Below, piece after piece: positions 54,267 to 61,215 of a stretch of 64,000 nucleotides of DNA. Made by a program: the position numbers and the translations under genes. Under the pieces are notes generated by a model. It saw only the letters and a program-made list of their open reading frames with translations. It was not told where the DNA came from and ran no database searches. Positions within the stretch are counted from its first letter, which is position 1. Each line of letters opens with the position of its first letter. Origin of the DNA: Herbidospora mongoliensis (GTDB lineage Bacteria; Actinomycetota; Actinomycetes; Streptosporangiales; Streptosporangiaceae); the NCBI RefSeq assembly GCF_001570545.1, contig NZ_BBXD01000013.1, positions 62,001 to 126,000 on the forward strand, written 5' to 3'.

Positions 54267-54284
54267 CATACGGTATGCAGGATA
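54267..54284. promoter_or_regulatory. Second GntR-type half-site group at the MFS start
   Basis: CATACGGTATG (54267-54277) is a perfect odd palindrome sharing ACGGTAT with the site at 54201, and it overlaps GTATGCAGGATAC (54273-54285), with GTAT and ATAC arms. It covers the probable ATG at 54275. A GGGATATCCC palindrome lies just before it (54258-54267). Binding here would block both transcription and translation start of the transporter gene. Confidence 0.45.
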
Positions 54285-55588
54285 CATTGGAAGTCAGAGA
54301 CTGGCGCGGGCGTCTCTACCAGGTGGGCCCGGCGGCCCCACAACTCATCGGCCGCCCCAGGTCGGCGATGCTCTGGCCCGCCATGGCCGCCATGGCGGCG
54401 GTCGGCCCGATGCAATACGGCTACGCCGCCCTCGCCCCGTCCATCGCCCGCGCCCACGGCACCTCGGCCGCCGAGGTCCTGCTCCCCCTGGCGGTCTGGC
54501 TGACCTGTCAGGCCGCCGTCGCGCTGCCCGCCACCCGCCTGCTCTCGCGCGGGGTCGTCGGCGTCCGCGTCGCCCTCTGGCTCGGCGCCCTGCTCTGCGC
54601 CCTCGCCATCCCCTCGCTGGCCGCTCCCGGCGTGCCTCTGCTGGTGGGTTACGGCCTGCTGGGCGGCACCGGCGCAGGCCTCGTGTACGCCGCCTGCACC
54701 GAGACCCTCGCCCGCTGGTATCCCGAACGACCAGGTGTGCGGGTTGCCTTCGTGACCGGCGCATACTCGTGCAGCGCCCTGCCGTTGATGCTCGACCTGC
54801 GCTTATGGCCCGTCATGGCCGGCTTCGGCCTGGCCGCGATCGCCTGGGCCGCGGCGGTCCTGCGCACACCGCCGGCGAACTGGTGGCCGCCGGAGATCGA
54901 CCCGCGCGAGTGGGCCCTCGACCGGCGGGTCCTGCACCGCCAGCCCCGCGCCGCCCGTCAGTTCTCCCTGGGTGAGGCCGCCCGCACCCCGACGCTGGTC
55001 GTCCTGACCGTGATCCTCATCGGCGCCGGCGCCGTCGCGATCTTCGACGTCATCGCCCTGGCCTTCCTGGGCCCCGAGCCCCCGTGGGCCGCACTGGCCG
55101 TCCTCCTGGCCCTCACCGGCGCGAGCCGCTCGGCGGCCGTCCCTCTGGCGGAGCGCTTCGGCCGGGTGAAGGTCCTCGCCCTGGCCCTGGCCCTGCTGAC
55201 GATCGCGCAGGGCATGCTGGCGGGGGCCGCCGCAGTGGCCGCGGCCGACACGGTCGCACTGGCGGCCGCGATCCCGGCCGGGCTGGGCGGCGGAGCCATC
55301 TATCCGCTCATCGCCGCGCTGGTGCGGGAGTATTTCGGCGAAGATCGTGTCCACGGAATCCACGGCCTGGTCTACACGGCCAAGGCCGTCGCGGGCCCCG
55401 CCGGAGTAGGCCTGGCGATCCTGGCCTTGCCCGCCCTGGCGACCAACACCGGGGCGCCCGTCTTCGTGGCGGCCATGATCCTCGCCGCCGCCACCGCGCT
55501 GCTCTGCGCCACCCTGCGCCGCCCGGGAGTTCCCGCCACTCTTCCCGCGCCGCCGCCGGGTGCCGTCAAAGTGGGCAGGCTGATGTGA
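54275..55588 (+). CDS. MFS transporter, oxalate/formate antiporter (OFA)-like
   Basis: 437 aa from ATG at 54275, about 12 hydrophobic segments. [20 protein letters not shown] in helix 1, [20 protein letters not shown] and the mid-loop [12 protein letters not shown] are features of the OFA family (OxlT and relatives). C-terminal [20 protein letters not shown] also fits. A GTG at 54248 sits on the Shine-Dalgarno sequence AGGAGGT (54242-54248); no good start is ideally placed, so the exact N-terminus is uncertain. Divergent from the glyoxylate operon and near frc, it most likely carries oxalate or a related carboxylate. Confidence 0.85.
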   Translation: MQDTLEVRDWRGRLYQVGPAAPQLIGRPRSAMLWPAMAAMAAVGPMQYGYAALAPSIARAHGTSAAEVLLPLAVWLTCQAAVALPATRLLSRGVVGVRVALWLGALLCALAIPSLAAPGVPLLVGYGLLGGTGAGLVYAACTETLARWYPERPGVRVAFVTGAYSCSALPLMLDLRLWPVMAGFGLAAIAWAAAVLRTPPANWWPPEIDPREWALDRRVLHRQPRAARQFSLGEAARTPTLVVLTVILIGAGAVAIFDVIALAFLGPEPPWAALAVLLALTGASRSAAVPLAERFGRVKVLALALALLTIAQGMLAGAAAVAAADTVALAAAIPAGLGGGAIYPLIAALVREYFGEDRVHGIHGLVYTAKAVAGPAGVGLAILALPALATNTGAPVFVAAMILAAATALLCATLRRPGVPATLPAPPPGAVKVGRLM

Positions 55589-55683
55589 GCGATGTCACGG
55601 CCAGCGATAATGTCAGGAATGTATGCTGTAGGCAGTCGACGACAAACATTTTAGTGGTCGTTTCCAGGAGTTGAGAAAACCCG

Positions 55684-56412
55684 ATGCTGGCCAACCAGGG
55701 CTCCACCGCGAAGATCGTTCGTCCCACAACCCTGCGGGAGAGCGTGTTGGAGAGGATCCTCGAGCTCATCATCATCGGCAGCCTGAAGCCGGGTCAGCAC
55801 CTTGTCGAGAATGAACTCGCCGACAACCTCGGCGTCTCCCGCCAGCCGGTCAGGGAGGCCCTCCAGCTGCTGAGCGGCGAAGGCTGGGTCGACCTGCGTC
55901 CCGGCCACGGCGCCTATGTCCACGCCCCCACGGTCGAGGAGGCCGATCAACTCCTCGCCGTCCGCACACTCTTGGAAGCCGAGTCGGCCCGCCTGGCCGC
56001 CCGCAACACCGATAAGAGGGACATCTCAGCGCTGCGCGACATCTGCATGCGCGGCTTGGCCGCCTGCCTGGCCGACGACGTCGACGCCGCCGTCGTCGCC
56101 AACAGCGAGCTGCACACCGCGGTGGTGAACATGTCGGGCAACCGCGTCCTGGCCGATCTGACCTCCCAGGTGGCCCGCCGGGTGCGCTGGTACCACACCC
56201 CCGTGGCCCGCCACCGGGGCAAGGCGTCGTGGGAGGAGCACGCGGCCCTGATCGACGCGATCGAGTCGGGCGAAGAAGACGTCGCCGCCGACATCATGCG
56301 CCGCCACACCGAACACACGCGTCAGTCCTACCTGGAGTCCCGCGCCCAGCACCCGGAGGAGGAGCCCCCGGCCCCCATCCGCCGTCGCCGACCACGCGCC
56401 GTATCCAGCTGA
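55684..56412 (+). CDS. GntR-family regulator, FCD subfamily
   Basis: 242 aa. Winged helix-turn-helix at about 15-80 (LRESVLERILELIIIGSLKP, then SRQPVREALQLLSGEGWVDL), followed by an all-helical FCD effector domain with candidate metal/ligand residues in ANSELHTAVVNMSGN and the final EEHAALIDAIESGE with HTEHTR. FCD regulators respond to carboxylates such as glycolate, pyruvate or lactate. It is the only regulator in the oxalate/glyoxylate region, so it is the probable controller of the flanking operons. GGAG lies upstream of the ATG. The C-terminal tail is Pro/Arg-rich and its stop codon is inside a tandem repeat. Confidence 0.92.
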   Translation: MLANQGSTAKIVRPTTLRESVLERILELIIIGSLKPGQHLVENELADNLGVSRQPVREALQLLSGEGWVDLRPGHGAYVHAPTVEEADQLLAVRTLLEAESARLAARNTDKRDISALRDICMRGLAACLADDVDAAVVANSELHTAVVNMSGNRVLADLTSQVARRVRWYHTPVARHRGKASWEEHAALIDAIESGEEDVAADIMRRHTEHTRQSYLESRAQHPEEEPPAPIRRRRPRAVSS

Positions 56413-56641
56413 ACCGGCGTCGGCGAGCCAGGCCCCTGGGCCATCGCCCACACGCCGGCCGGTTGAACCGACGCCCAGCGCGCCGACCCCATCGCCACAC
56501 GCCGCGCATGTGTCCAGGTGAACCGACGCTCATCACACCAGCGCCATCGCCGCTCATGTATCAGCTGAACCGACGCTCAGCGCCCCCACCCACCTCGCCG
56601 CACACCGCGCATGAATCCAGCTGAACCGACGCTCAGCGCCA
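56403..56641 (+). repeat. Degenerate tandem repeat of about 55 bp, five copies of a core
   Basis: The core ATCCAG(C/G)TGAACCGACGC(TCAGCGC) recurs with TGAACC at 56410, 56464, 56520, 56567 and 56623 (spacing 54, 56, 47, 56). Between cores the sequence CCATCGCC..CACACCGCGCATG is also partly repeated. The TGA in the first copy is the stop codon of the GntR gene, and the later copies keep it. Function unknown; a repeat that arose from the gene's 3' end. Confidence 0.75.
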
Positions 56642-57234
56642 GGAAGGAATGGTCGCCCACTAGCGCAGCCGTTCACTCCGGGTCGTTCATCACCGAAATA
56701 CGGACCACTGGGCATGAGCACCGCGGAACAATGCCCAGCGAACCCTTCTGGCGAAACGGCGTGCCGCTCGGCCGAAGGCCTCAAGGCTCGATGCGATCGA
56801 CGCCGGAGGCCTGGCAGCGAGGGGCGATGGATATCGGCCTCCTCCGGCCGGTCACCCCATCGTGATATCGATCTAGCCGTCTAATTCAGATGTGTCATTT
56901 CTGCATGCCTGAACACGAGCAGCTCGAACGAAGCCGCCGCGGAAATATCACCGAGCCCCCTGGTGTTTCCACGCCCGAAACCCTGACCTAATAACCGACT
57001 GGAAAACTCGGAAGAGGCTTATCCAAACGGAAAGCCCCGACAGATTTCCACACGAACACACGACATCGCCAAGCACGACGTCGTCGATCATCGGTTCCAG
57101 CACCACTGGCGGCCCACGCCGCGAATGGCCCCGCCGATCGTCTCTGACCCGCCGGCCACCCCATGGCCGGCGCCCTGGATTTCCCGGGACCTTCCCGGGT
57201 AGTTGAGGTAGTTCGCGAAGGAGGTGTATTCGCA
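56642..57234. other. About 0.6 kb without a recognisable gene
   Basis: After the tandem repeat, no reading frame shows the third-position G/C pattern of real genes or a known motif. Around 56860-57060 the sequence is markedly more A+T-rich than the window, so promoters may be here. CCCGGG occurs twice 11 bp apart at 57183-57199, just upstream of the small gene at 57235. Confidence 0.5.
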
Positions 57235-57411
57235 ATGAAGTCGTTCCTCAAGAAGTTGCGCGCTTTCGAGGGCCCGCTGGGCGCCTCGGCCGACGGCCGT
57301 CCGATCGGGCTGGGCCTCGCCACCGCACTCCGGAAGGCGCGTTCCGCCGAAGGCGTCGAGAGCCACGTCAGCCAGTGGGCCACCGAGCCCGTCAAGGCCG
57401 AACAGCGCTGA
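57235..57411 (+). CDS. Small basic hypothetical protein (58 aa)
   Basis: 58 aa, start MKSFLKKLRAFEGPLGASAD, with Lys/Arg-rich first ten residues, a small-residue middle (GRPIGLGLATALRKARS) and an acidic/polar end. AAGGAGGTG lies 8 nt before the ATG, one of the best ribosome-binding sites in the window, and third positions are G/C-rich, so it is very likely translated. It has no signal peptide, Cys or transmembrane segment, and no family was recognised. A 9-bp perfect hairpin follows 19 bp after the stop, suggesting a single-gene transcript. Possibilities include a small regulator, antitoxin-like protein or peptide precursor, all speculative. Confidence 0.65.
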   Translation: MKSFLKKLRAFEGPLGASADGRPIGLGLATALRKARSAEGVESHVSQWATEPVKAEQR

Positions 57412-57430
57412 CCGCCGCATGCCACCCGGC

Positions 57431-57466
57431 GTCGGACTCAGCGTGCACTCCAGCACGGAGTCCGAC
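57431..57466 (+). terminator. Hairpin after the 58-aa gene
   Basis: GTCGGACTC (57431-57439) and GAGTCCGAC (57458-57466) are perfect reverse complements with an 18-nt loop. There is no T-tract, so it may be an actinobacterial U-less terminator or an mRNA-stabilising structure. Confidence 0.5.
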
Positions 57467-57467
57467 G

Positions 57468-57567
57468 TCATCGTGGCGGCATCGAGGCGACGAATCGGGG
57501 CCGGCACCACGTGCCGACATCGTGGCGGCGCAAATCGGAGCCGGCGCCTGGCGACATCGTGGCGGCG
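57468..57567. repeat. Short direct repeats GACATCGTGGCGGCG
   Basis: The motif (GA)CATCGTGGCGGC occurs three times, at about 57468, 57516 and 57553, each followed by related ATCGGAGCCGGC-like sequence. No gene was recognised in the whole interval 57412-58002 (about 590 bp): frames on both strands are open but lack codon bias and motifs. Confidence 0.55.
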
Positions 57568-57961
57568 ACAACCAACACGTGTCGATCAGGCGAACACAAA
57601 CCCGGCCCCAGAAGGCCGGAGCCGACGGTGCAAGAGCCCCATGACGGCCGCGTCGAGACCTTCCCCGCAACCAGCCAGGCCCGGTGAACGCGAAGCTCCA
57701 CCAGTCGCGTCAGGGTCGCTTCCACGTCGCGCCTTCTTCGATCTGAGCCGAGTTGATCGGCAGTGCCAACAGCGAGAAAGGCCCGTTCGGCGGACTCGAA
57801 ACCAAACGTCGTTTCGATCTGACCGCACTCGACATCGGTCGGGCCCAGCCTGCTCCCGTATGCACCGGCAGAGCCGGCCGGTGAGCGGCTCCCGGCCAAG
57901 CCGGACGCCATCAGGCCGGAACATGCCGCTGGCCTTCACGCGCCCGGGAACGGACCACGAC

Positions 57962-57991
57962 GGCCCCCGTGAGGCGGAGCCCACGGAGGCC
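57962..57991 (-). terminator. Hairpin terminator after the TerC-family gene
   Basis: Read on the minus strand, GGCCTCCGTG and CACGGGGGCC pair (one G-U) around a 10-nt loop, starting 12 nt after the stop codon at 58003. No T-tract follows. It is placed to end the NRAMP-like/membrane protein/TerC transcript. Confidence 0.55.
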
Positions 57992-58002
57992 GGTGAACGG
58001 GG

Positions 58003-59025
58003 TCAGCTGTCGATGTCGGCCTTCCGGCGGTCTTCCTCGCCCGCGTCGTCTTTGGGGGCGGGAGGAGGCGTGGCGGCGGCGCGGCGGTCGTCCATGCGGG
58101 TCTTGATCAGGCTCGCGATGGTGGTGATGACCAGGGTGCCGAGGATCACGCCGAGGCTGACCGAGATCGGGATCTCGGGCGCCCACGAGACGCCGTCGTG
58201 GTGCAGCGCCTCCATGATCAGTTTCACGCCGATGAAGGCGAGCACGACCGACAGGCCCTTGCTCAGGTAGACGAGCCGGTCGAGCAGGCCGCCGATCAGG
58301 AAGAACAGTTGCCGCAGGCCCATCAGCGCGAACGCGTTGGCGGTGAACACGATGTAGGGCTCACGGGTCAGGCCGAAGATGGCGGGGATCGAGTCGAGGG
58401 CGAACAGCAGGTCGGTGGTGCCGATGGCGACCATGACGATCAGCATCGGGGTCACCACGCGGCGGCCGTTGATGCGGGCGGTCATCTGGGCGCCCTGGTA
58501 TTTGTCCGTCGAGGGCAGGATGCGGCGGACCGTGCGCAGGGCGATGTTCTCGGAGAATTCGGCCTCGTCTTCCTCGTGGCCGACGAGTTTCCAGGCCGTG
58601 TAGATCAGGAAGGCGCCGAAGATATAGAAGAGCCAGTCGAACCGGGAGATCGCGCCGGCGCCGGCGGCGATGAAGGCGCCGCGCATGACCAGGGCGATGA
58701 CGATGCCGATCAGCAGGACCTTCTGGCGATACTGCCGCGGCACCTGGAAGCGGCTCATGATGATCAAGAAGACGAACAGGTTGTCGACGCTCAGGGAGTA
58801 TTCGGTGATCCATCCGGCGAAGAACTCTCCGCCGTGGTCACCGCCCCACAGGATCCAGAGGCCGACTCCGAACGCGGCGGCCAGGCCCACGTAGAAGACG
58901 ACCCAGCCCACGCATTCGCGGAAAGAGGGTTCATGGGGGTTGCGTGCGACCAGCCAGAAGTCGAACGCCAGCACCAGGGCGAATCCCGCGACCGTGGCCA
59001 GCCAGACCCAGGCGGGAAGGTTCAT
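58003..59025 (-). CDS. TerC-family membrane protein
   Basis: 340 aa with about eight hydrophobic segments. The two metal-site motifs are SLSVDNLFVFL (Asp81) and TTDLLFALDSIPAIFG (Asp205, Asp211). The family (TerC/Alx/MeeF) includes manganese exporters and proteins tied to tellurite resistance; recent work links several to Mn2+ efflux or metalation of secreted proteins. The C-terminal tail is charged. It overlaps the preceding membrane-protein gene by 4 bp and lies in one operon with an NRAMP-like transporter, which suggests a role in divalent metal balance. Confidence 0.93.
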   Translation of the reverse strand: MNLPAWVWLATVAGFALVLAFDFWLVARNPHEPSFRECVGWVVFYVGLAAAFGVGLWILWGGDHGGEFFAGWITEYSLSVDNLFVFLIIMSRFQVPRQYRQKVLLIGIVIALVMRGAFIAAGAGAISRFDWLFYIFGAFLIYTAWKLVGHEEDEAEFSENIALRTVRRILPSTDKYQGAQMTARINGRRVVTPMLIVMVAIGTTDLLFALDSIPAIFGLTREPYIVFTANAFALMGLRQLFFLIGGLLDRLVYLSKGLSVVLAFIGVKLIMEALHHDGVSWAPEIPISVSLGVILGTLVITTIASLIKTRMDDRRAAATPPPAPKDDAGEEDRRKADIDS

Positions 59026-59570
59026 CGGACTCCTTTCGTCTGGCCTTTGCCGTGGGCTCTTCGGCCACGGCTGAGGGCCTCGGCGTGCTCGATGTAGCGC
59101 TGCAGCACAGTGCGCGCCACCGCGTTGCGGGGAGCCAGTTGGACGAGCCAGTGTGGCATCAGCCGTTCGTGCAGCCAGACGAATCCGATCGCGAATCCGA
59201 GGCTGACCAGCGCCTGATACGCCAGGAAGCCGGCCACCCCGCCCGCCAGTAGCACCCGGCCGTCGAGGATAAGGCCCGTGCTCACCTGCTGGGTCAACCG
59301 GGCCAGGGGGAAGCCGATCAGCCAGAACAGACCGGCGGGGGCGAACAGGCCCGGCCGGAACGGTCCGGGCAGGCCCATCAGCGAGCTGTAGAGGCCGCCG
59401 AGCAGGGCGAGCGGGAGGGCGAGCGTGAGCGCCGCGACGGCTGCCCAGCCAGCGGGCTGACCCGATAAGAGGGTCAGCCCGCCGGCCATGGCGCCGCCGA
59501 CGGCCCCGATCGCGACGCCGGGGAGGGCGAGCTCCCCGGCCTGCCGGATGGAGTGTCCGTCGGGCGCCAT
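59022..59570 (-). CDS. Hypothetical membrane protein between NRAMP-like and TerC genes
   Basis: 182 aa with about four hydrophobic segments: GVAIGAVGGAMAGGLTLL, AALTLALPLALLGGLYSS, a PAGLFWLIGFPLARL segment and VAGFLAYQALVSLGFAIGF, then a basic, soluble C-terminus of about 40 residues. No family was recognised. It starts 1 nt after the NRAMP-like stop and overlaps terC by 4 bp, so it is translated with both and may be a partner subunit or chaperone of either. ATG at 59570. Confidence 0.8.
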   Translation of the reverse strand: MAPDGHSIRQAGELALPGVAIGAVGGAMAGGLTLLSGQPAGWAAVAALTLALPLALLGGLYSSLMGLPGPFRPGLFAPAGLFWLIGFPLARLTQQVSTGLILDGRVLLAGGVAGFLAYQALVSLGFAIGFVWLHERLMPHWLVQLAPRNAVARTVLQRYIEHAEALSRGRRAHGKGQTKGVR

Positions 59571-59571
59571 G

Positions 59572-61068
59572 TCAGCCGACCACGACGCCGTAGGCGAACA
59601 GGCTGTAGAGCAGCATGCCGAGGTAGAAGACCGCCCCGAAGCCGATGATCAGGTTCGTCCACCACTTGGGGCGGATCGGTTTCGGCAGCATGCGGTTGTT
59701 CACCAGCAGCAATGTCACGCAGTAGGCGCCCATGGCGAATGTCGACAGGAACGCCAGCGTGTCGAGGATGCCGCTCGGCCCGTCGGCCGGCCCGAACAGC
59801 AGGATGCCGATGCCGAACGCGATGACGCCCCACAGGAAGGCCGCGTAGAGATGCGACATGCGCCACTTCTTGGCGCCCTTCACGAAGTGGTAGGTCATGT
59901 CGGCCTGGCCGCGCGAGAACGAGTCGAACAGGCCGAGGGTCGCGTTGAGACCGATGAGCGAGATGAAGCCGAGGAAGATGACGCCCAGGACCGAACTGCC
60001 CGCCGAGGCGAACGAGTCGGCCATGGCCGACAGGGCGGCCTCGCGCTCACCACTCGCGATGATCTCCCTGACGCCCGGTGTCTGCCGGGCCGCCGCCTGC
60101 GCGATCACCGTGAACGAGATGGTGACCAGCATGGTGATGCCCCAGAAGAGCAGGAGCGCGTCGAAGGTGACCCAGCGGCGCCAGCCGCGCCACTTCTTCA
60201 TCTCCTCGGGGTTGTCGGTGTCGAACATGAAGCCCCGCGCCGGCATGGCTTCTTCTTCGCCGGCGTGACGCAGGCCACGGATCTGCGGGATGTGCGCGCC
60301 CATGCCGGCGCCGGAGTCACGCAGGTGCAGGGTGTACCACATCTGCTGCATTCCGGACGGACCGGCGAACGCGATCGAACCCACGATCACCGGGAACCAC
60401 GCGGCCGTCATGGCCCCGTCGGGGATGTAGCCGATGGCGAACATGCCGGCGACGGTGCTGACGACGTCGTCCCAGGTGCCGACCATCGCGGCGACGATGG
60501 CGGTGCCGATGACCAGGGCGCCGATCAGGATCGACAGCAAGGTCTCCAGCAGGCTGTAGATGACCTTGGCGAGGCTGAACACCACCCCGACCAGGATCAG
60601 TCCGCTTACCGCGGTCACCGTCCATGGAATGCCGGTGATCTCCTCCAAGGCCGCCGCACCCGCCGACAGGTGGCCTGGCCAGATGTAGACGGCTATGGCG
60701 ACGACGAAGAAGAACCACATCAGCGGCTTGAAGACACGGGCCGCGCCGAAGAAGATGCTCTCTCCGGTCGCCATGGCGTAGCGGGCCATCTCGAGCATGA
60801 CGACGGCCTGCAGGGTGACGCCGACGAGGAACAGCCACCGGATCTCCGGCCCGAACAGCAGCACCAGCCGGGGCCACATGTACGACTCGCCCATGCCCAC
60901 GCCGAGCGCCACGAGGAACACGGTGGGCCCGAGGATGTGCACCGACGGGGGCGCGTCGGGCAGGGTGCGGATGGGCATCGGCTCAAGCTTGCCCGCCCGC
61001 CACACTCGTTCTTCTTGTCCTGCGTTGGCAGCCGTGGGTTCGGTCGCCGGTGTACTTGACGTGTCCAC
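59572..61068 (-). CDS. NRAMP-related transporter lacking the canonical metal motif
   Basis: 498 aa with about 11-12 hydrophobic segments and an NRAMP (LeuT-like) layout. In helix 1 the DPGN metal-binding motif of true NRAMP proteins is replaced by GVGMGESYMWPRL (residues 57-68), and the helix-6 MPH motif is not evident; AGPSGMQQMWYTLHLRD lies in the corresponding half. A cytoplasmic loop carries an acidic stretch (HAGEEEAMPARGFMFDTDN). Thus the fold is probably kept but the substrate may not be Mn2+/Fe2+. GTG at 61068 has GGAGG upstream. First gene of the operon with the membrane protein and terC. Confidence 0.85.
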   Translation of the reverse strand: MDTSSTPATEPTAANAGQEERVWRAGKLEPMPIRTLPDAPPSVHILGPTVFLVALGVGMGESYMWPRLVLLFGPEIRWLFLVGVTLQAVVMLEMARYAMATGESIFFGAARVFKPLMWFFFVVAIAVYIWPGHLSAGAAALEEITGIPWTVTAVSGLILVGVVFSLAKVIYSLLETLLSILIGALVIGTAIVAAMVGTWDDVVSTVAGMFAIGYIPDGAMTAAWFPVIVGSIAFAGPSGMQQMWYTLHLRDSGAGMGAHIPQIRGLRHAGEEEAMPARGFMFDTDNPEEMKKWRGWRRWVTFDALLLFWGITMLVTISFTVIAQAAARQTPGVREIIASGEREAALSAMADSFASAGSSVLGVIFLGFISLIGLNATLGLFDSFSRGQADMTYHFVKGAKKWRMSHLYAAFLWGVIAFGIGILLFGPADGPSGILDTLAFLSTFAMGAYCVTLLLVNNRMLPKPIRPKWWTNLIIGFGAVFYLGMLLYSLFAYGVVVG

Positions 61069-61161
61069 GTATGGACCTCCTCGGGAGTTGATTGGTCCCG
61101 CCTGTCCCCGATTCGCCCCCCTCTTGGGTCTCCGGCCCTGGTCACCGGAGCGTCGCGCGCC

Positions 61162-61189
61162 GGCCCGCCGTGCTCAGGTTCGGCGGGCC
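61162..61189 (-). terminator. Hairpin after the acyl-CoA synthetase gene
   Basis: GGCCCGCCG (61162-61170) and CGGCGGGCC (61181-61189) pair perfectly around a 10-nt loop, 27 nt after the stop at 61216 on the minus strand. No T-tract. It separates the frc/acyl-CoA synthetase transcript from the NRAMP-like operon. Confidence 0.65.
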
Positions 61190-61215
61190 GCCGCAGTGTT
61201 GGTGCGGGTGGTGCG

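Noticed and set aside
56403-56641. Possible CRISPR array
   Set aside because: Spacing varies (47-56 bp), the between-core sequences are themselves related, the repeat includes a gene's stop codon, and no cas genes are present.
57419-58270. Plus- and minus-strand frames of 130-280 codons between the 58-aa gene and TerC
   Set aside because: No codon-position bias or recognisable domain, and one overlaps terC in antisense.
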